A stretch of 64,000 bases of DNA from Pseudomonas sp. WJP1 (GTDB lineage: Bacteria > Pseudomonadota > Gammaproteobacteria > Pseudomonadales > Pseudomonadaceae): the NCBI RefSeq assembly GCF_028471945.1, contig NZ_CP110128.1, forward strand, positions 4,142,501-4,206,500, read 5' to 3'. Both the position numbers and the translations under genes were made by a program. Each line of letters opens with the position of its first letter. Within the stretch, counting starts at the first letter, position 1. The notes under the pieces were generated by a model that saw only the letters and a program-made list of their open reading frames with translations, did no database searches and had not been told where the DNA came from. This document shows positions 53,321 through 62,600 of this stretch, one piece after another.

Positions 53321-54880
53321 TCACCCGCCCATCCGCGCCAAAAACACCCGCGTCACCCGCCGCTCTTCAACCGACATGACGGTCAATTGCCAGCCTTCCC
53401 ACTCGTGGCTGTCACCGATCATCGGCAATCGATCCAGCAGGCTTACCACCAGGCCGGCCAGGGTTTGGTAGTCGTCAGTCGGTTCTGCCGCAAAGCCGGT
53501 GCGTTGACGCACCCGCATCAGGTTCAACGCGCCGCTGACCACGAAGCCGCCCTTCTCCTCGACCACGTCCGGGCCTTGGATTTCGCTGGCGTCGGGCAGC
53601 TCACCGGCAATCGACTCGAGGATGTCGGTCATGGTCAGCACGCCAACGAAGTCACCGAATTCGTTGACCACAAACGCGATGTGCGTCGAGGCCTTGCGCA
53701 TCTGCTCCAGGGCATTGAGGACCGAATAGCTGTCCAGCAGGTTGACGGCCTGGCGCGCCAGGTGTGCAAGGTCGGGTTGGTTGCCGGCGAGGAATTCCTT
53801 CAGCAGCTCCTTCTTGTGCACGAAGCCCAGCGGTTCATCCACCGCGCCGTCGCGAATCAGTGGTAGACGCGAGTAGGATGAATGCATCAAACGCGTGCGG
53901 ATGGTCTGGGGGTCGTCGGCCAGGTCGATATGGTCGACGTCGGCACGCACGGTCATCAGGCTGCGGATCGGCCGCTCGGCCAGTTGCAGAACACCACTGA
54001 TCATCACCCGTTCACGCCGGTCGAACAGTTCTTCGCTCTGCGCTTCGCCGTCGTCCAGCATGTCGGCGATTTCTTCACCGACCTCTTCCACCGCCAGTTT
54101 GCGCCCACCGAGCATGCGCATCACCGCGTGCGCGGTGCGTTCACGCATCGGTCGCAGGCCCTGCATCGAGCGTTTGCGTCGCGCCCGGGCGATCTGGTTG
54201 AACACCTCGATCAGGATCGAGAAACCGATGGCCGCATACAGATAGCCCTTGGGAATGTGGAAGCCCAGGCCTTCGGCGGTCAGGGCAAAACCGATCATCA
54301 TCAAAAAGCCCAGGCACAGCATGATCACCGTGGGGTGCGCGTTGACGAAGCGGGTCAGCGGCTTGCTGGCAACGATCATCAGGCCGATGGAAATGATCAC
54401 GGCGATCATCATCACCGACAATTCGTCGACCATGCCCACCGCGGTAATCACCGCATCGAGGGAGAACACCGCGTCGAGCACCACGATTTGCGCCACGATG
54501 GGCCAGAACAAGGCGTATGCCGTATTGGACGTGCGCTCGCCGACGTGGCCTTCGAGCCGTTCGTGCAACTCCATGGTCGCCTTGAACAACAGGAACACAC
54601 CGCCAAACAGCATGATCAGGTCACGCCCCGAGAAGCTCTTGTCGAACACCTCGAACAGCGGCTGGGTCAGGGTTACCAGCCAGGAAATACTCGCCAGCAG
54701 GCCCAGGCGCATCAGCAAGGCCAGGGACAGGCCGATGATTCGCGCGCGGTCGCGCTGTTCGGGCGGCAATTTGTCCGCCAGGATCGCGATGAACACCAGG
54801 TTGTCGATGCCCAGCACCAACTCCAGCACAATCAGTGTCAACAAGCCCAGCCACGCGGTGGGGTCAGCTAACCATTCCAT
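53321..54880 (-). CDS. TerC-CBS-CorC membrane protein (YoaE/YegH-like)
   Basis: A 519-residue protein with an N-terminal TerC domain of seven spans, including the acidic motifs [15 protein letters not shown] and [18 protein letters not shown], then two CBS domains ([26 protein letters not shown]..., [25 protein letters not shown]) and a C-terminal CorC_HlyC domain (about 435-515). TerC proteins export manganese or handle metals in secretion; this fused form is of unclear function. There is a long leader of about 270 bases upstream. Confidence 0.9.
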   Translation of the reverse strand: MEWLADPTAWLGLLTLIVLELVLGIDNLVFIAILADKLPPEQRDRARIIGLSLALLMRLGLLASISWLVTLTQPLFEVFDKSFSGRDLIMLFGGVFLLFKATMELHERLEGHVGERTSNTAYALFWPIVAQIVVLDAVFSLDAVITAVGMVDELSVMMIAVIISIGLMIVASKPLTRFVNAHPTVIMLCLGFLMMIGFALTAEGLGFHIPKGYLYAAIGFSILIEVFNQIARARRKRSMQGLRPMRERTAHAVMRMLGGRKLAVEEVGEEIADMLDDGEAQSEELFDRRERVMISGVLQLAERPIRSLMTVRADVDHIDLADDPQTIRTRLMHSSYSRLPLIRDGAVDEPLGFVHKKELLKEFLAGNQPDLAHLARQAVNLLDSYSVLNALEQMRKASTHIAFVVNEFGDFVGVLTMTDILESIAGELPDASEIQGPDVVEEKGGFVVSGALNLMRVRQRTGFAAEPTDDYQTLAGLVVSLLDRLPMIGDSHEWEGWQLTVMSVEERRVTRVFLARMGG

Positions 54881-55150
54881 GAAAATGTCTCGATCTCTTC
54901 AGTGAATTCAGGATGCCGGGCACGGCAAGGCACAGCGCAGAGGCCGGGGAACTGCAATCAAAGGGAAATCGGGACGCCAGAAAACCGGGTGTTTCGCGTG
55001 CATCAAGGCCGCGCGTTGGCGCGAGGGGGAAGGATAACTGGGGGGCTCCGTAAGGGCGTTCATGCAAGTCCTGGAAAGGAAAAAGGACTTGAATCGTACA
55101 GGCGATAGCGACAGTTCCTACAGTCACAAATCATTTCAAAATCTGTAACT
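54881..55150 (-). promoter_or_regulatory. Long leader upstream of the TerC-like gene, with hairpin
   Basis: No gene is visible. A perfect 8-bp hairpin, CAAGTCCT with AGGACTTG, lies at 55065-55091. Other TerC-family genes carry manganese- or pH-sensing leaders; I see no yybP-ykoY signature here. Confidence 0.35.
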
Positions 55151-55179
55151 GCTTTGGAGTTATGTCGTTACGGAGGACA

Positions 55180-55256
55180 GCATCGCGAGCAGGCTCACTC
55201 CTACAGGGTTTGCGAACGACACAGATCAATTGTGGGAGCGAGCCTGCTCGCGATGC
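55180..55256. repeat. REP doublet
   Basis: Arms CATCGCGAGCAGGCTCACTCC and the complement type with TGTGGGAGCGAGCCTGCTCG, one mismatch in the stem, next to the LysR gene stop. Confidence 0.85.
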
Positions 55257-55258
55257 TT

Positions 55259-56125
55259 TCAACTATTCTTCACGTGCTCGATGTACCGCACCACCGCCGG
55301 TGATTTCTCGAACCGGCGATGAACCAATGCCAGCCACGATGACGCATTGCAATCCTGGATCGGCCGATATACCACGTTCGGCAAGCTGACATGCCCCACC
55401 ACCGACTCCGGCACCACTGCCACGCCCTGCCCAAGGGATACCAAGGCAATCACTGCCACCAACCCACCCGGCTGAGCACCCAGCTTCGGCACGAAAGCGC
55501 CTTGGGCGGCGACTTGCAACGTACCGACGACCTGCTCCGGAAGAATGAAGTTTTCGTTCTGCAAATGAGCCGAATTGATCACCGGCAAGCGATTCAGCCA
55601 TGAGTCCACCGACAGTGCCAGGACAAAGCCTTCATCGATCAGGCGCACACTGTCGACACCCTCGGGCAACGTCAACGGGCAACGGATGTAACCCAGATCG
55701 AAACGCCCTTCGAGGATCATGTTCGGCAGGCTGGCCATGGGGCTCTCCCGCACATTGAGGCTGACATCCGGGTATTGGCCGGTAAAACCCTGCACCTGTT
55801 TTTGCAGCAACCCCGAATAAACCGCCGACGCGACATAACCCAGTTCGATGTGGCCGATATCGCCCCGACCGGCACGCTGGGCATTGCGTTGCGCCGACTC
55901 GAATTGGCGCACCGTGGCCTCGGCCTCGGTCACCAGCGCCGCACCGGCCTCGGTCAGGCTGACGTCCCGGACCTGGCGCAGGAACAGACGCGCGCCCAGC
56001 TCCGCCTCCATGTCCTGGATTTGCCGGGTCAGGGTTGGCGGTGCGATCCCCAGTTGCTCGGCGGCGCGGGTGAAGTTGCGATGCCGGGCGACCGCAAGGA
56101 AGTAACGAAAGTGGCGGATATCCAT
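55259..56125 (-). CDS. LysR-family transcriptional regulator
   Basis: A 288-residue protein of standard LysR length. The N-terminal HTH is MDIRHFRYFLAVARHRNFTRAAEQLGIAPPTLTRQIQDMEAELGARLFLRQ; the effector domain follows (about 90-285). It is divergent from the MFS gene, with about 100 bases between them, so it probably controls that exporter. The ligand is unknown. Confidence 0.92.
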   Translation of the reverse strand: MDIRHFRYFLAVARHRNFTRAAEQLGIAPPTLTRQIQDMEAELGARLFLRQVRDVSLTEAGAALVTEAEATVRQFESAQRNAQRAGRGDIGHIELGYVASAVYSGLLQKQVQGFTGQYPDVSLNVRESPMASLPNMILEGRFDLGYIRCPLTLPEGVDSVRLIDEGFVLALSVDSWLNRLPVINSAHLQNENFILPEQVVGTLQVAAQGAFVPKLGAQPGGLVAVIALVSLGQGVAVVPESVVGHVSLPNVVYRPIQDCNASSWLALVHRRFEKSPAVVRYIEHVKNS

Positions 56126-56228
56126 CGGTGCGTTAGCTCAAAGGTAATGAAGAGACGGTGCGCGCCTAACAAAAGCATCGCCAGCCAGCGATAAGCTGCA
56201 CGAAATCTCACAGTAGAGAACCCCTGCC

Positions 56229-57773
56229 ATGTCCGTCAAACCCCGGGTGAGCCCGCGCCTGACCTTGTTAACCGCCTCAGCGGTATGCTCGCTGATCGTG
56301 CTGGACACCAACATCGTCGCCGTTACCTTGCCCAGCATCGCCCGGGACCTGGGGGCGAACTTCGCTGACATCGAGTGGGTGGTCAGTGCCTACATGCTGG
56401 CGTTCGCCGCGCTACTGTTGCCCGCGGGCAGCCTGGCGGACCGTTTCGGACGGCAGAAAACCCTGATGTGGGGGCTGGGCATTTTCATTCTGGCCTCGGT
56501 TGGCTGCGGTGCCGCACCGAATGCACTGTTTCTCGACATTGCCCGCGCGATCAAAGGCGTTGGCGCCGCGCTGCTGTTGACCTCAGCGCTCGCCTCCATC
56601 GGCCATACCTTCCACGATGAAGTCGAACGGGCCAAGGCCTGGGCGTTCTGGGGCGGTTGCATGGGCGTGGCCATGACGGCGGCGCCGACCCTGGGCGGGT
56701 TGATCGCCGAGTACGTGGGCTGGCGTTGGATTTTCTACCTCAACCTGCCGATCGGCCTGTTCCTGATGTTCATGGTCTGGCGCGCGGTGCCGGAATCCCG
56801 CGACGCCCAGGCCGCGCGTCTCGATCCGTGGGGCAGCCTCGCCTTCAGCGCCTGCTTGCTGTGCCTGATCTGGGGCCTGATCGAAGCCAACCGCATCGGC
56901 TGGAACAACCCTGCCACCTACGCACGCCTGGTGGGTGGTGCGCTGTTGCTCGGGTTGTTCGTGGTGATCGAGCGCCTGCAGCGGCGGCCGATGATCGACC
57001 TGCAACTGTTCCGTTACCCACGTTTCATCGGCGCGTTGCTCGGCATGTTTGCCTACGCCGCGTGCGCCCAGGTGATGATGACCATGCTGCCGTTCTACTT
57101 GCAGAACGGTTTGGGTTTTACCGCCATTTCCGCGGGGCTGGGCATGTTGCCGTTTGCCGTGACCATGCTGATCTTCCCGCGCATCGGTGCACGGCTGGCA
57201 GGACGCGTGACGCCCGCGAACATGATGGCCATCGGACTCACCCTGGTGGGCAGCGGCAATTTGCTCAGCGCCTGGGCGGTCAATAGCGGCGGTTACCTGC
57301 CCCTTGCCTTGGCGATTGCAGTCACGGGTGCCGGCGCCGGGTTGCTCAATGGCGATACGCAGAAAAACATCATGGCCTGTGTGCCCAGGGAGCGTACCGG
57401 CATGGCCTCGGGCATGAGTACGACCATGCGCTTCAGCGCGGTGATGCTGGCCATCGGCGTGTATGGCGCGTTGCTCTCGGGACATAGCGAACAGTTGCTG
57501 CACGACGGCCTGGCAGCACATGGCGGGCAATGGCTCGAACACAGCCAGGGTATCGCCTCGCGGGTGGTGGCCGGTGACATGCCGGCGGCGCTGAGTGTGT
57601 TGCCGGAAGCCGCGCGGACTGTGGTCGAGCCGCTGGCGCGAACGGCATTCGTGGGTGGTTTCAGCCTGTTGCTGTGGGTTGCGGGGCTGGCGGGATTGTT
57701 GAGTGCATTGGTGGTCGGGACGTTGATGCGCAATCCGATTCCAGCGGCCCGGACAGCTTTGGTACTTGAATGA
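56229..57773 (+). CDS. MFS multidrug-type exporter, DHA2 family
   Basis: A 514-residue membrane protein with about 14 spans. DHA2 motifs: LDTNIVAVTLPSIARDLG (motif D1), LADRFGRQKTLMWG (motif A), LPIGLFLMFMVWRAVPE and MGVAMTAAPTLGGLIAEYVGWRWIFYLNLP (motif C). It would export drugs or small hydrophobic compounds with protons. It is divergent from a LysR gene. Confidence 0.92.
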   Translation: MSVKPRVSPRLTLLTASAVCSLIVLDTNIVAVTLPSIARDLGANFADIEWVVSAYMLAFAALLLPAGSLADRFGRQKTLMWGLGIFILASVGCGAAPNALFLDIARAIKGVGAALLLTSALASIGHTFHDEVERAKAWAFWGGCMGVAMTAAPTLGGLIAEYVGWRWIFYLNLPIGLFLMFMVWRAVPESRDAQAARLDPWGSLAFSACLLCLIWGLIEANRIGWNNPATYARLVGGALLLGLFVVIERLQRRPMIDLQLFRYPRFIGALLGMFAYAACAQVMMTMLPFYLQNGLGFTAISAGLGMLPFAVTMLIFPRIGARLAGRVTPANMMAIGLTLVGSGNLLSAWAVNSGGYLPLALAIAVTGAGAGLLNGDTQKNIMACVPRERTGMASGMSTTMRFSAVMLAIGVYGALLSGHSEQLLHDGLAAHGGQWLEHSQGIASRVVAGDMPAALSVLPEAARTVVEPLARTAFVGGFSLLLWVAGLAGLLSALVVGTLMRNPIPAARTALVLE

Positions 57774-57812
57774 TGCGTATCTGGCGAGTTCATCCTTGAT
57801 TGTGGGGTCCTC

Positions 57813-57904
57813 ATCGCCAGCAGGCTGGCTCCCACAGGGGATATCCGGCGATCATGAAATCTGTGGCTCGCCAGAATTACTGTGGGAGCCAGCCTGCTGG
57901 CGAT
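57813..57904. repeat. REP doublet
   Basis: 25-bp perfect arms (ATCGCCAGCAGGCTGGCTCC...) at 57813-57837 and 57880-57904, of the same variant as the one inside cobN. Confidence 0.9.
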
Positions 57905-57925
57905 TAGACAAGGCAACACAGAGTC

Positions 57926-58597
57926 TCAGCCCGGCAGCAACTCGTCGATATGCCGATACTCGGACTGCAACTGCGCCGCCAGGACCCTGCTGCGCCCAAG
58001 CCGAATCGACCCGCGCTCGATGTCGATCAGCAACCCCGGGCAGTCGAGCACGGGCAACGAAGGCCATTCTTTCATCCGGCCATCGGTCACCACCAGCAAG
58101 CGCTGCTGCTCCTCTGGAAAACGCTTTCGCCGCACGCCAAGCCAAAGCGCCGCTTCACCCAACGCCGCCAGCAACGGAGTGCCGCCGCCCGCGCCGAGTC
58201 CGTCGAGCCAGTTGCGCAAACCGCTGGACGCCTTTAATCCTTGCACCTGCCACTTAGGTGCAGCACCGCTAGCCGTGAGCAATGCCAGGCGCGCACGCTG
58301 GCGGTAGGCATCATCGAACAATTGCGCCAACAGGCCTTTGGCATCACTCAATGCCTGGTGACGGCGGGTCGAAGCCGACGCGTCGACAATCACCAGCCAC
58401 AGCTCATGCGCCGAGCGCGTGCGCAGCTGGAACAGCACATCCTGGCGCTGACGCGGCCGACCGTTGAGCAAGGTGCCGGGCCAATTGATCGAGCCGTTAT
58501 GGGCCGCGTGACGTTTACCCTGTTTGCCGTGATCGAGGTGTCCGGCACGGGGTCTGGCATTCGCCCCCGCGTCAGATCGAGGGCGAATGCCTAGGGC
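57926..58597 (-). CDS. Chelatase medium-subunit (ChlD-type) part, reached by -1 frameshift from chlI
   Basis: This frame lacks a good start: the first start codon is TTG at 58471, and upstream it is open only to a TGA near 58617. It encodes an Arg-rich linker (from the GCC codon at 58597) and a von Willebrand domain with the MIDAS motif VIVDASAST and LLVVTDGRMKEW, the C-terminal half of a ChlD/BchD medium subunit. Entering by a -1 shift at 58597 gives a 554-residue ChlI-ChlD product that includes the linker. It would assist CobN in inserting cobalt. Independent initiation at the TTG would give 181 residues. Confidence 0.75.
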   Translation of the reverse strand, partial: ALGIRPRSDAGANARPRAGHLDHGKQGKRHAAHNGSINWPGTLLNGRPRQRQDVLFQLRTRSAHELWLVIVDASASTRRHQALSDAKGLLAQLFDDAYRQRARLALLTASGAAPKWQVQGLKASSGLRNWLDGLGAGGGTPLLAALGEAALWLGVRRKRFPEEQQRLLVVTDGRMKEWPSLPVLDCPGLLIDIERGSIRLGRSRVLAAQLQSEYRHIDELLPG

Positions 58598-58603
58598 TTT
58601 TTT
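58556..58603 (-). promoter_or_regulatory. Programmed -1 ribosomal frameshift signal
   Basis: On the minus strand: slippery A AAA AAG (58603-58597) in the chlI frame (CCA AAA AAG CCC TAG), a 5-base spacer, then a perfect 11-bp stem GGCATTCGCCC / GGGCGAATGCC (58591-58581 and 58566-58556) with a 14-base loop. The 0-frame stop lies right after the slippery site. Confidence 0.8.
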
Positions 58604-59589
58604 GGCCAGGTCGGCACTTCACGCCGCGCACCGACCGGCAGCGCTTGAGCGGGCATCTCGCCCCACTGGCCCTGCCCTTCGCTCGGGTTCGGCTGTTGGC
58701 TGGATGGCGCCTGGTTTTGTTGGGGGGCCGGTGGCGTGTGCTCGCGACGACGATGGCGCAAGGCAAACTCGGCGACCGCGTCGATATCTTCTTCGCCAAT
58801 GGTTGTTGCGCCGCGCCAGGCCGCATGGGCGCGCGCCGCGCGTAACCAGACCAGGTCGGCGCGCAAGCCATCGACTCCGGCGGCAAAGCAACGCTCGGTG
58901 ATCTGCGCCAAGGCTTCATCGTCGAGGGGAATGCTCGCCAAGGTGCTGCGCGCGGTTTGGCAGCGTTCACGCAACGACTGCTGCGGGTGCTCCCATTCGG
59001 CGCAGAATTGTTGTGGATCACTGTCGAAATCCAGGCGCCGCCGGATGATTTGCCCGCGCTCCGTCGGTGCGGTGTGGCCGCTGAGGGCGACGTTCAAGCC
59101 GAAGCGATCGAGCAGTTGCGGACGCAACTCGCCCTCCTCCGGATTCATCGTGCCGATCAGCACGAACTTCGCCGAATGCCGATGGGAAATGCCGTCGCGC
59201 TCAACCAGATTGGTCCCGCTGGCGGCCACGTCGAGCAGCAGATCAACCAGGTGATCCGGCAGCAGGTTCACTTCATCAACGTAGAGCACACCGCCGTCGG
59301 CCTTGGCCAGCACACCGGGGGAAAATTGCGCGCGACCTTCACTCAGGGCCGCGTCGAGGTCGAGGGTGCCGACCAGGCGCTCTTCGGTGGCCCCCAAGGG
59401 CAAGGTGACGAATTGGCCGCTGGCAAGCAGGTCCGCAAGGCCGCGGGCCAGGGTCGATTTGGCCATGCCGCGCGGACCTTCGATCAGCACGCCGCCGATT
59501 TTCGGGTCGATGGCTGTCAGGTACAGCGCGAGTTTCAAATCGTCGGCGCCGACCACGGCGGAGAGCGGGAAATGCGGGGTGTCGGTCAT
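58591..59589 (-). CDS. ChlI-type AAA+ chelatase subunit (0-frame product)
   Basis: A 332-residue AAA+ ATPase: Walker A is GPRGMAKSTLARGLADLL (Gly-x-x-Gly-Met-Ala-Lys-Ser, as in ChlI/BchI-type chelatase AAA+ subunits), Walker B is GGVLYVDEVNLLPDHLVDLLLDVAASG, and FVLIGTMNPEEGELRPQLLDRFGLNV is the sensor region with the Arg finger. The end (PSEGQGQWGEMPAQALPVGARREVPTWPKKP) is Pro/Gln-rich. In B12-making pseudomonads without CobS/CobT, CobN works with ChlI/ChlD-type subunits. The stop is preceded by the frameshift signal. Confidence 0.9.
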   Translation of the reverse strand: MTDTPHFPLSAVVGADDLKLALYLTAIDPKIGGVLIEGPRGMAKSTLARGLADLLASGQFVTLPLGATEERLVGTLDLDAALSEGRAQFSPGVLAKADGGVLYVDEVNLLPDHLVDLLLDVAASGTNLVERDGISHRHSAKFVLIGTMNPEEGELRPQLLDRFGLNVALSGHTAPTERGQIIRRRLDFDSDPQQFCAEWEHPQQSLRERCQTARSTLASIPLDDEALAQITERCFAAGVDGLRADLVWLRAARAHAAWRGATTIGEEDIDAVAEFALRHRRREHTPPAPQQNQAPSSQQPNPSEGQGQWGEMPAQALPVGARREVPTWPKKP

Positions 59590-59621
59590 GTCGGTTTACT
59601 CATCATGGTCGGTGGTGTTCA

Positions 59622-62600
59622 TCAACTGTCTTCTTCTATATCCAGCAACAGGTTCTCCAGAGCTTCCCGGTAATCCCCCGGTTCTTTCCACATCCCCCGC
59701 TGCTGCGCCTCCAGCATCCGCTCGGTCATGTCCCGCAAAGCATGGGGGTTATGCTCGCGCACGAAATCCCGGGTGCCCGGATCGAGCAGATAAGCATCTG
59801 CCAGCAGCGCGTACTGGTGATCGTCGATCAACCGGGTGGTCGCGTCGAAGGCGAACAGGTTGTCGACTGTCGCAGCCATTTCGAAGGCGCCTTTGTAGCC
59901 GTGCCGCTTGACCCCTTCGATCCACTTCGGGTTGGCCGCCCGGGAGCGGATGACCCGGTTCAGTTCTTCCTTCAGTGTGCGGATCTTCGGCAAATCTGGC
60001 TGGCTATGATCGCCGTGATAACTGGCCGCCGCCTCGCCACTCAGGCTTTCCACGGCGGCCAGCATCCCGCCCTGGAACTGGTAGTAGTCATTGGAATCGA
60101 GCAGGTCGTGCTCACGGTTGTCCTGGTTTTGCAGCACCGCTTGCACCTGGCTCAGGCGCTGGGAAAACTGCTCACGGGCCGCGGTGCCTTCGTCAGCCCC
60201 GCCATACGCGAAGCCGCCCCAATTCAGGTAAACCTCGGCCAGGTCCGCGCGGCTCTGCCACAAACGACCATCGATGGCGCCCTGCACGCCCGCGCCGTAC
60301 GCGCCGGGTTTGGCGCCGAAAATGCGCCAACCGGCCTGACGGCGAGCGGCTTCATCATCGAGCCCCGATTGCAGCAAGGCATCACGCTCGGCGCGCACCT
60401 TGGCCGCCAACGGATTCAAGTCGTCCGGCTCATCCAGCGCGGCGACCGCCTGCACGGCCGCATCGAACAACCGGATCAGGTTGGCGAAGGCATCGCGGAA
60501 GAAACCCGATACACGCAAGGTCACGTCCACCCGCGGACGATCGAGCAAACTCAGCGGCAGAATTTCAAAGTCGTCGACCCGCTGACTGCCAGTAGCCCAG
60601 ACCGGTCGCACGCCCATCAGCGCCATGGCCTGGGCGATGTCGTCACCGCCGGTGCGCATGGTCGCCGTGCCCCAGACCGACAGGCCGAGCTGACGCAGGT
60701 GATCGCCATGGTCTTGCATGTGGCGTTCGAGAATCAGGTTGGCGGACTGAAAACCGATGCGCCACGCGGTGGTGGTCGGCAGGTTACGCACGTCCACCGA
60801 ATAGAAGTTGCGCCCGGTGGGCAGCACGTCCAGGCGACCGCGACTCGGCGCGCCACTGGGTCCGGCCGGGACGAAACGACCGCTCAGGGCATCGAGCAGG
60901 CCGCGCATTTCTGCGCGACCACAGACGTCGAGCCTTGGTGCGACCACTTCGCGCAGATGGTCGAGGATGACTTGAACCTCAATCCAGCGCGTCTCCTGTG
61001 GGAGCCAGCCTGCTGGCGATGGAGTGTCAGTCGACATCAATGTGGCTGACACTCCATCGCCAGCAGGCTGGCTCCCACAGGGGTCATTCAACACCTGTGA
61101 AATAAGCTGTGTGGCGAACAGTTCCAGGCGTTCGCGGGTGTCGCCTGTGGTGCGCCAGGGATCATCGCTGAGCGACAACAACATATCCGGGCGCGGTCCG
61201 GCCCACGGTTCGGCCAGCGCACAATCCAGCGGATCGAACCCCAGTTCGAAGGCCTTGGCCAACGCCCGCAGCAGGCTCGATTGCGCCCCTCGACCATCGC
61301 CCCGGGGGATGCGCAGCAGCGCGAGCAAGGTGTCGATCCGCAAGCGTCCGGCCGGCGACTCGCCAAACACGTGCAAGCCATCGCGGATCTGCGACTCTTT
61401 CAAATCGCACAGGTAAGTGTCCAGGCGCGGTAGCCAGATCGCCGCATCGGCCTCGCTGTCCAGTCGTTCGTCCAGCTGCAGCTCGCGGTCGATGTGGGTG
61501 TCGCGCACCAGTTGCAGGATGTCGCGTTGCAGTTCCCGGGCACGCCGTGGATCGAGCAATTGCGCCTCGTAATACTCGTCGGCCAACAGTTCGAGGTTGC
61601 GCAGCGGGCCGTAGGTTTCGGCGCGGGTCAGCGGCGGCATCAGGTGGTCGATGATCACCGCTTGTGTGCGGCGTTTGGCCTGGGCGCCTTCGCCCGGGTC
61701 GTTGACGATGAACGGATAGATGTTCGGCAGCGGCCCGAGCAGCGCATCCGGCCAGCAGTGCTCCGACAACCCCACGCCCTTGCCGGGCAGCCATTCGAGG
61801 TTGCCGTGCTTGCCGACGTGGATCACGCCGTGGGCGCCGTAGGTGTTGCGCAGCCAGAAATAGAACGCCAGGTAGCCATGGGGCGGCACCAGGTCCGGGT
61901 CGTGATACACCGCACTGGGATCGACCTGGTAACCCCGTGCCGGTTGAATGCCGACGAAGGTCAGGCCAAAGCGCAACCCGGCGATCATCATGCGTCCGTC
62001 ACGGCACATCGGATCACTGTCGGGCGTGCCCCAGCGCTCCAGCACGGCCTGACGATTGGCCTCTGGCAGTGCGTTGAACATCTGCAGGTAAGCGTCCATC
62101 GCCAGGCTTTGCTGGCACGGGCGTTGATCGATCGTGTCGAGGTCGTTGCTGACCCCGCCGAGCAGTTGCTGGATCAACGCGGTCCCGCTCTCCGGCAACC
62201 CGGCTGGCAGCGGATAGCCTTCGTGATGCAGCGCACGCAGGATGTTCAACGCCGCAGCCGGGGTATCGAGCCCCACGCCGTTGCCGATACGTCCATCGCG
62301 GGTCGGGTAATTGGCCAGGATCAGCGCGATGCGTTTTTCGTCATTGGGCACCCGCGCCAGATCGATCCAGCGCCGCGCCAGTTGCGCGACAAAGTCCATG
62401 CGTTCCGGCTGCGCACGGTAGCAGACCACGTCGGACTGGCTGCGCTCGCTGCGCCAGGCCAGGTCCTTGAAGCTGATCGGCCGGCTGATGATGCGCCCGT
62501 CCAGTTCCGGCAATGCGATGTGCATCGCCAGATCGCGGGGGCCGAGTCCCTGTTCACTGGCCCGCCAGCCCGGTTCATTGTCCTGGGCGCAAATGGCCTG

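Noticed and set aside
54881..55150. yybP-ykoY manganese riboswitch before the TerC-like gene
   Set aside because: The characteristic conserved loops are not visible; only a simple 8-bp hairpin is present.
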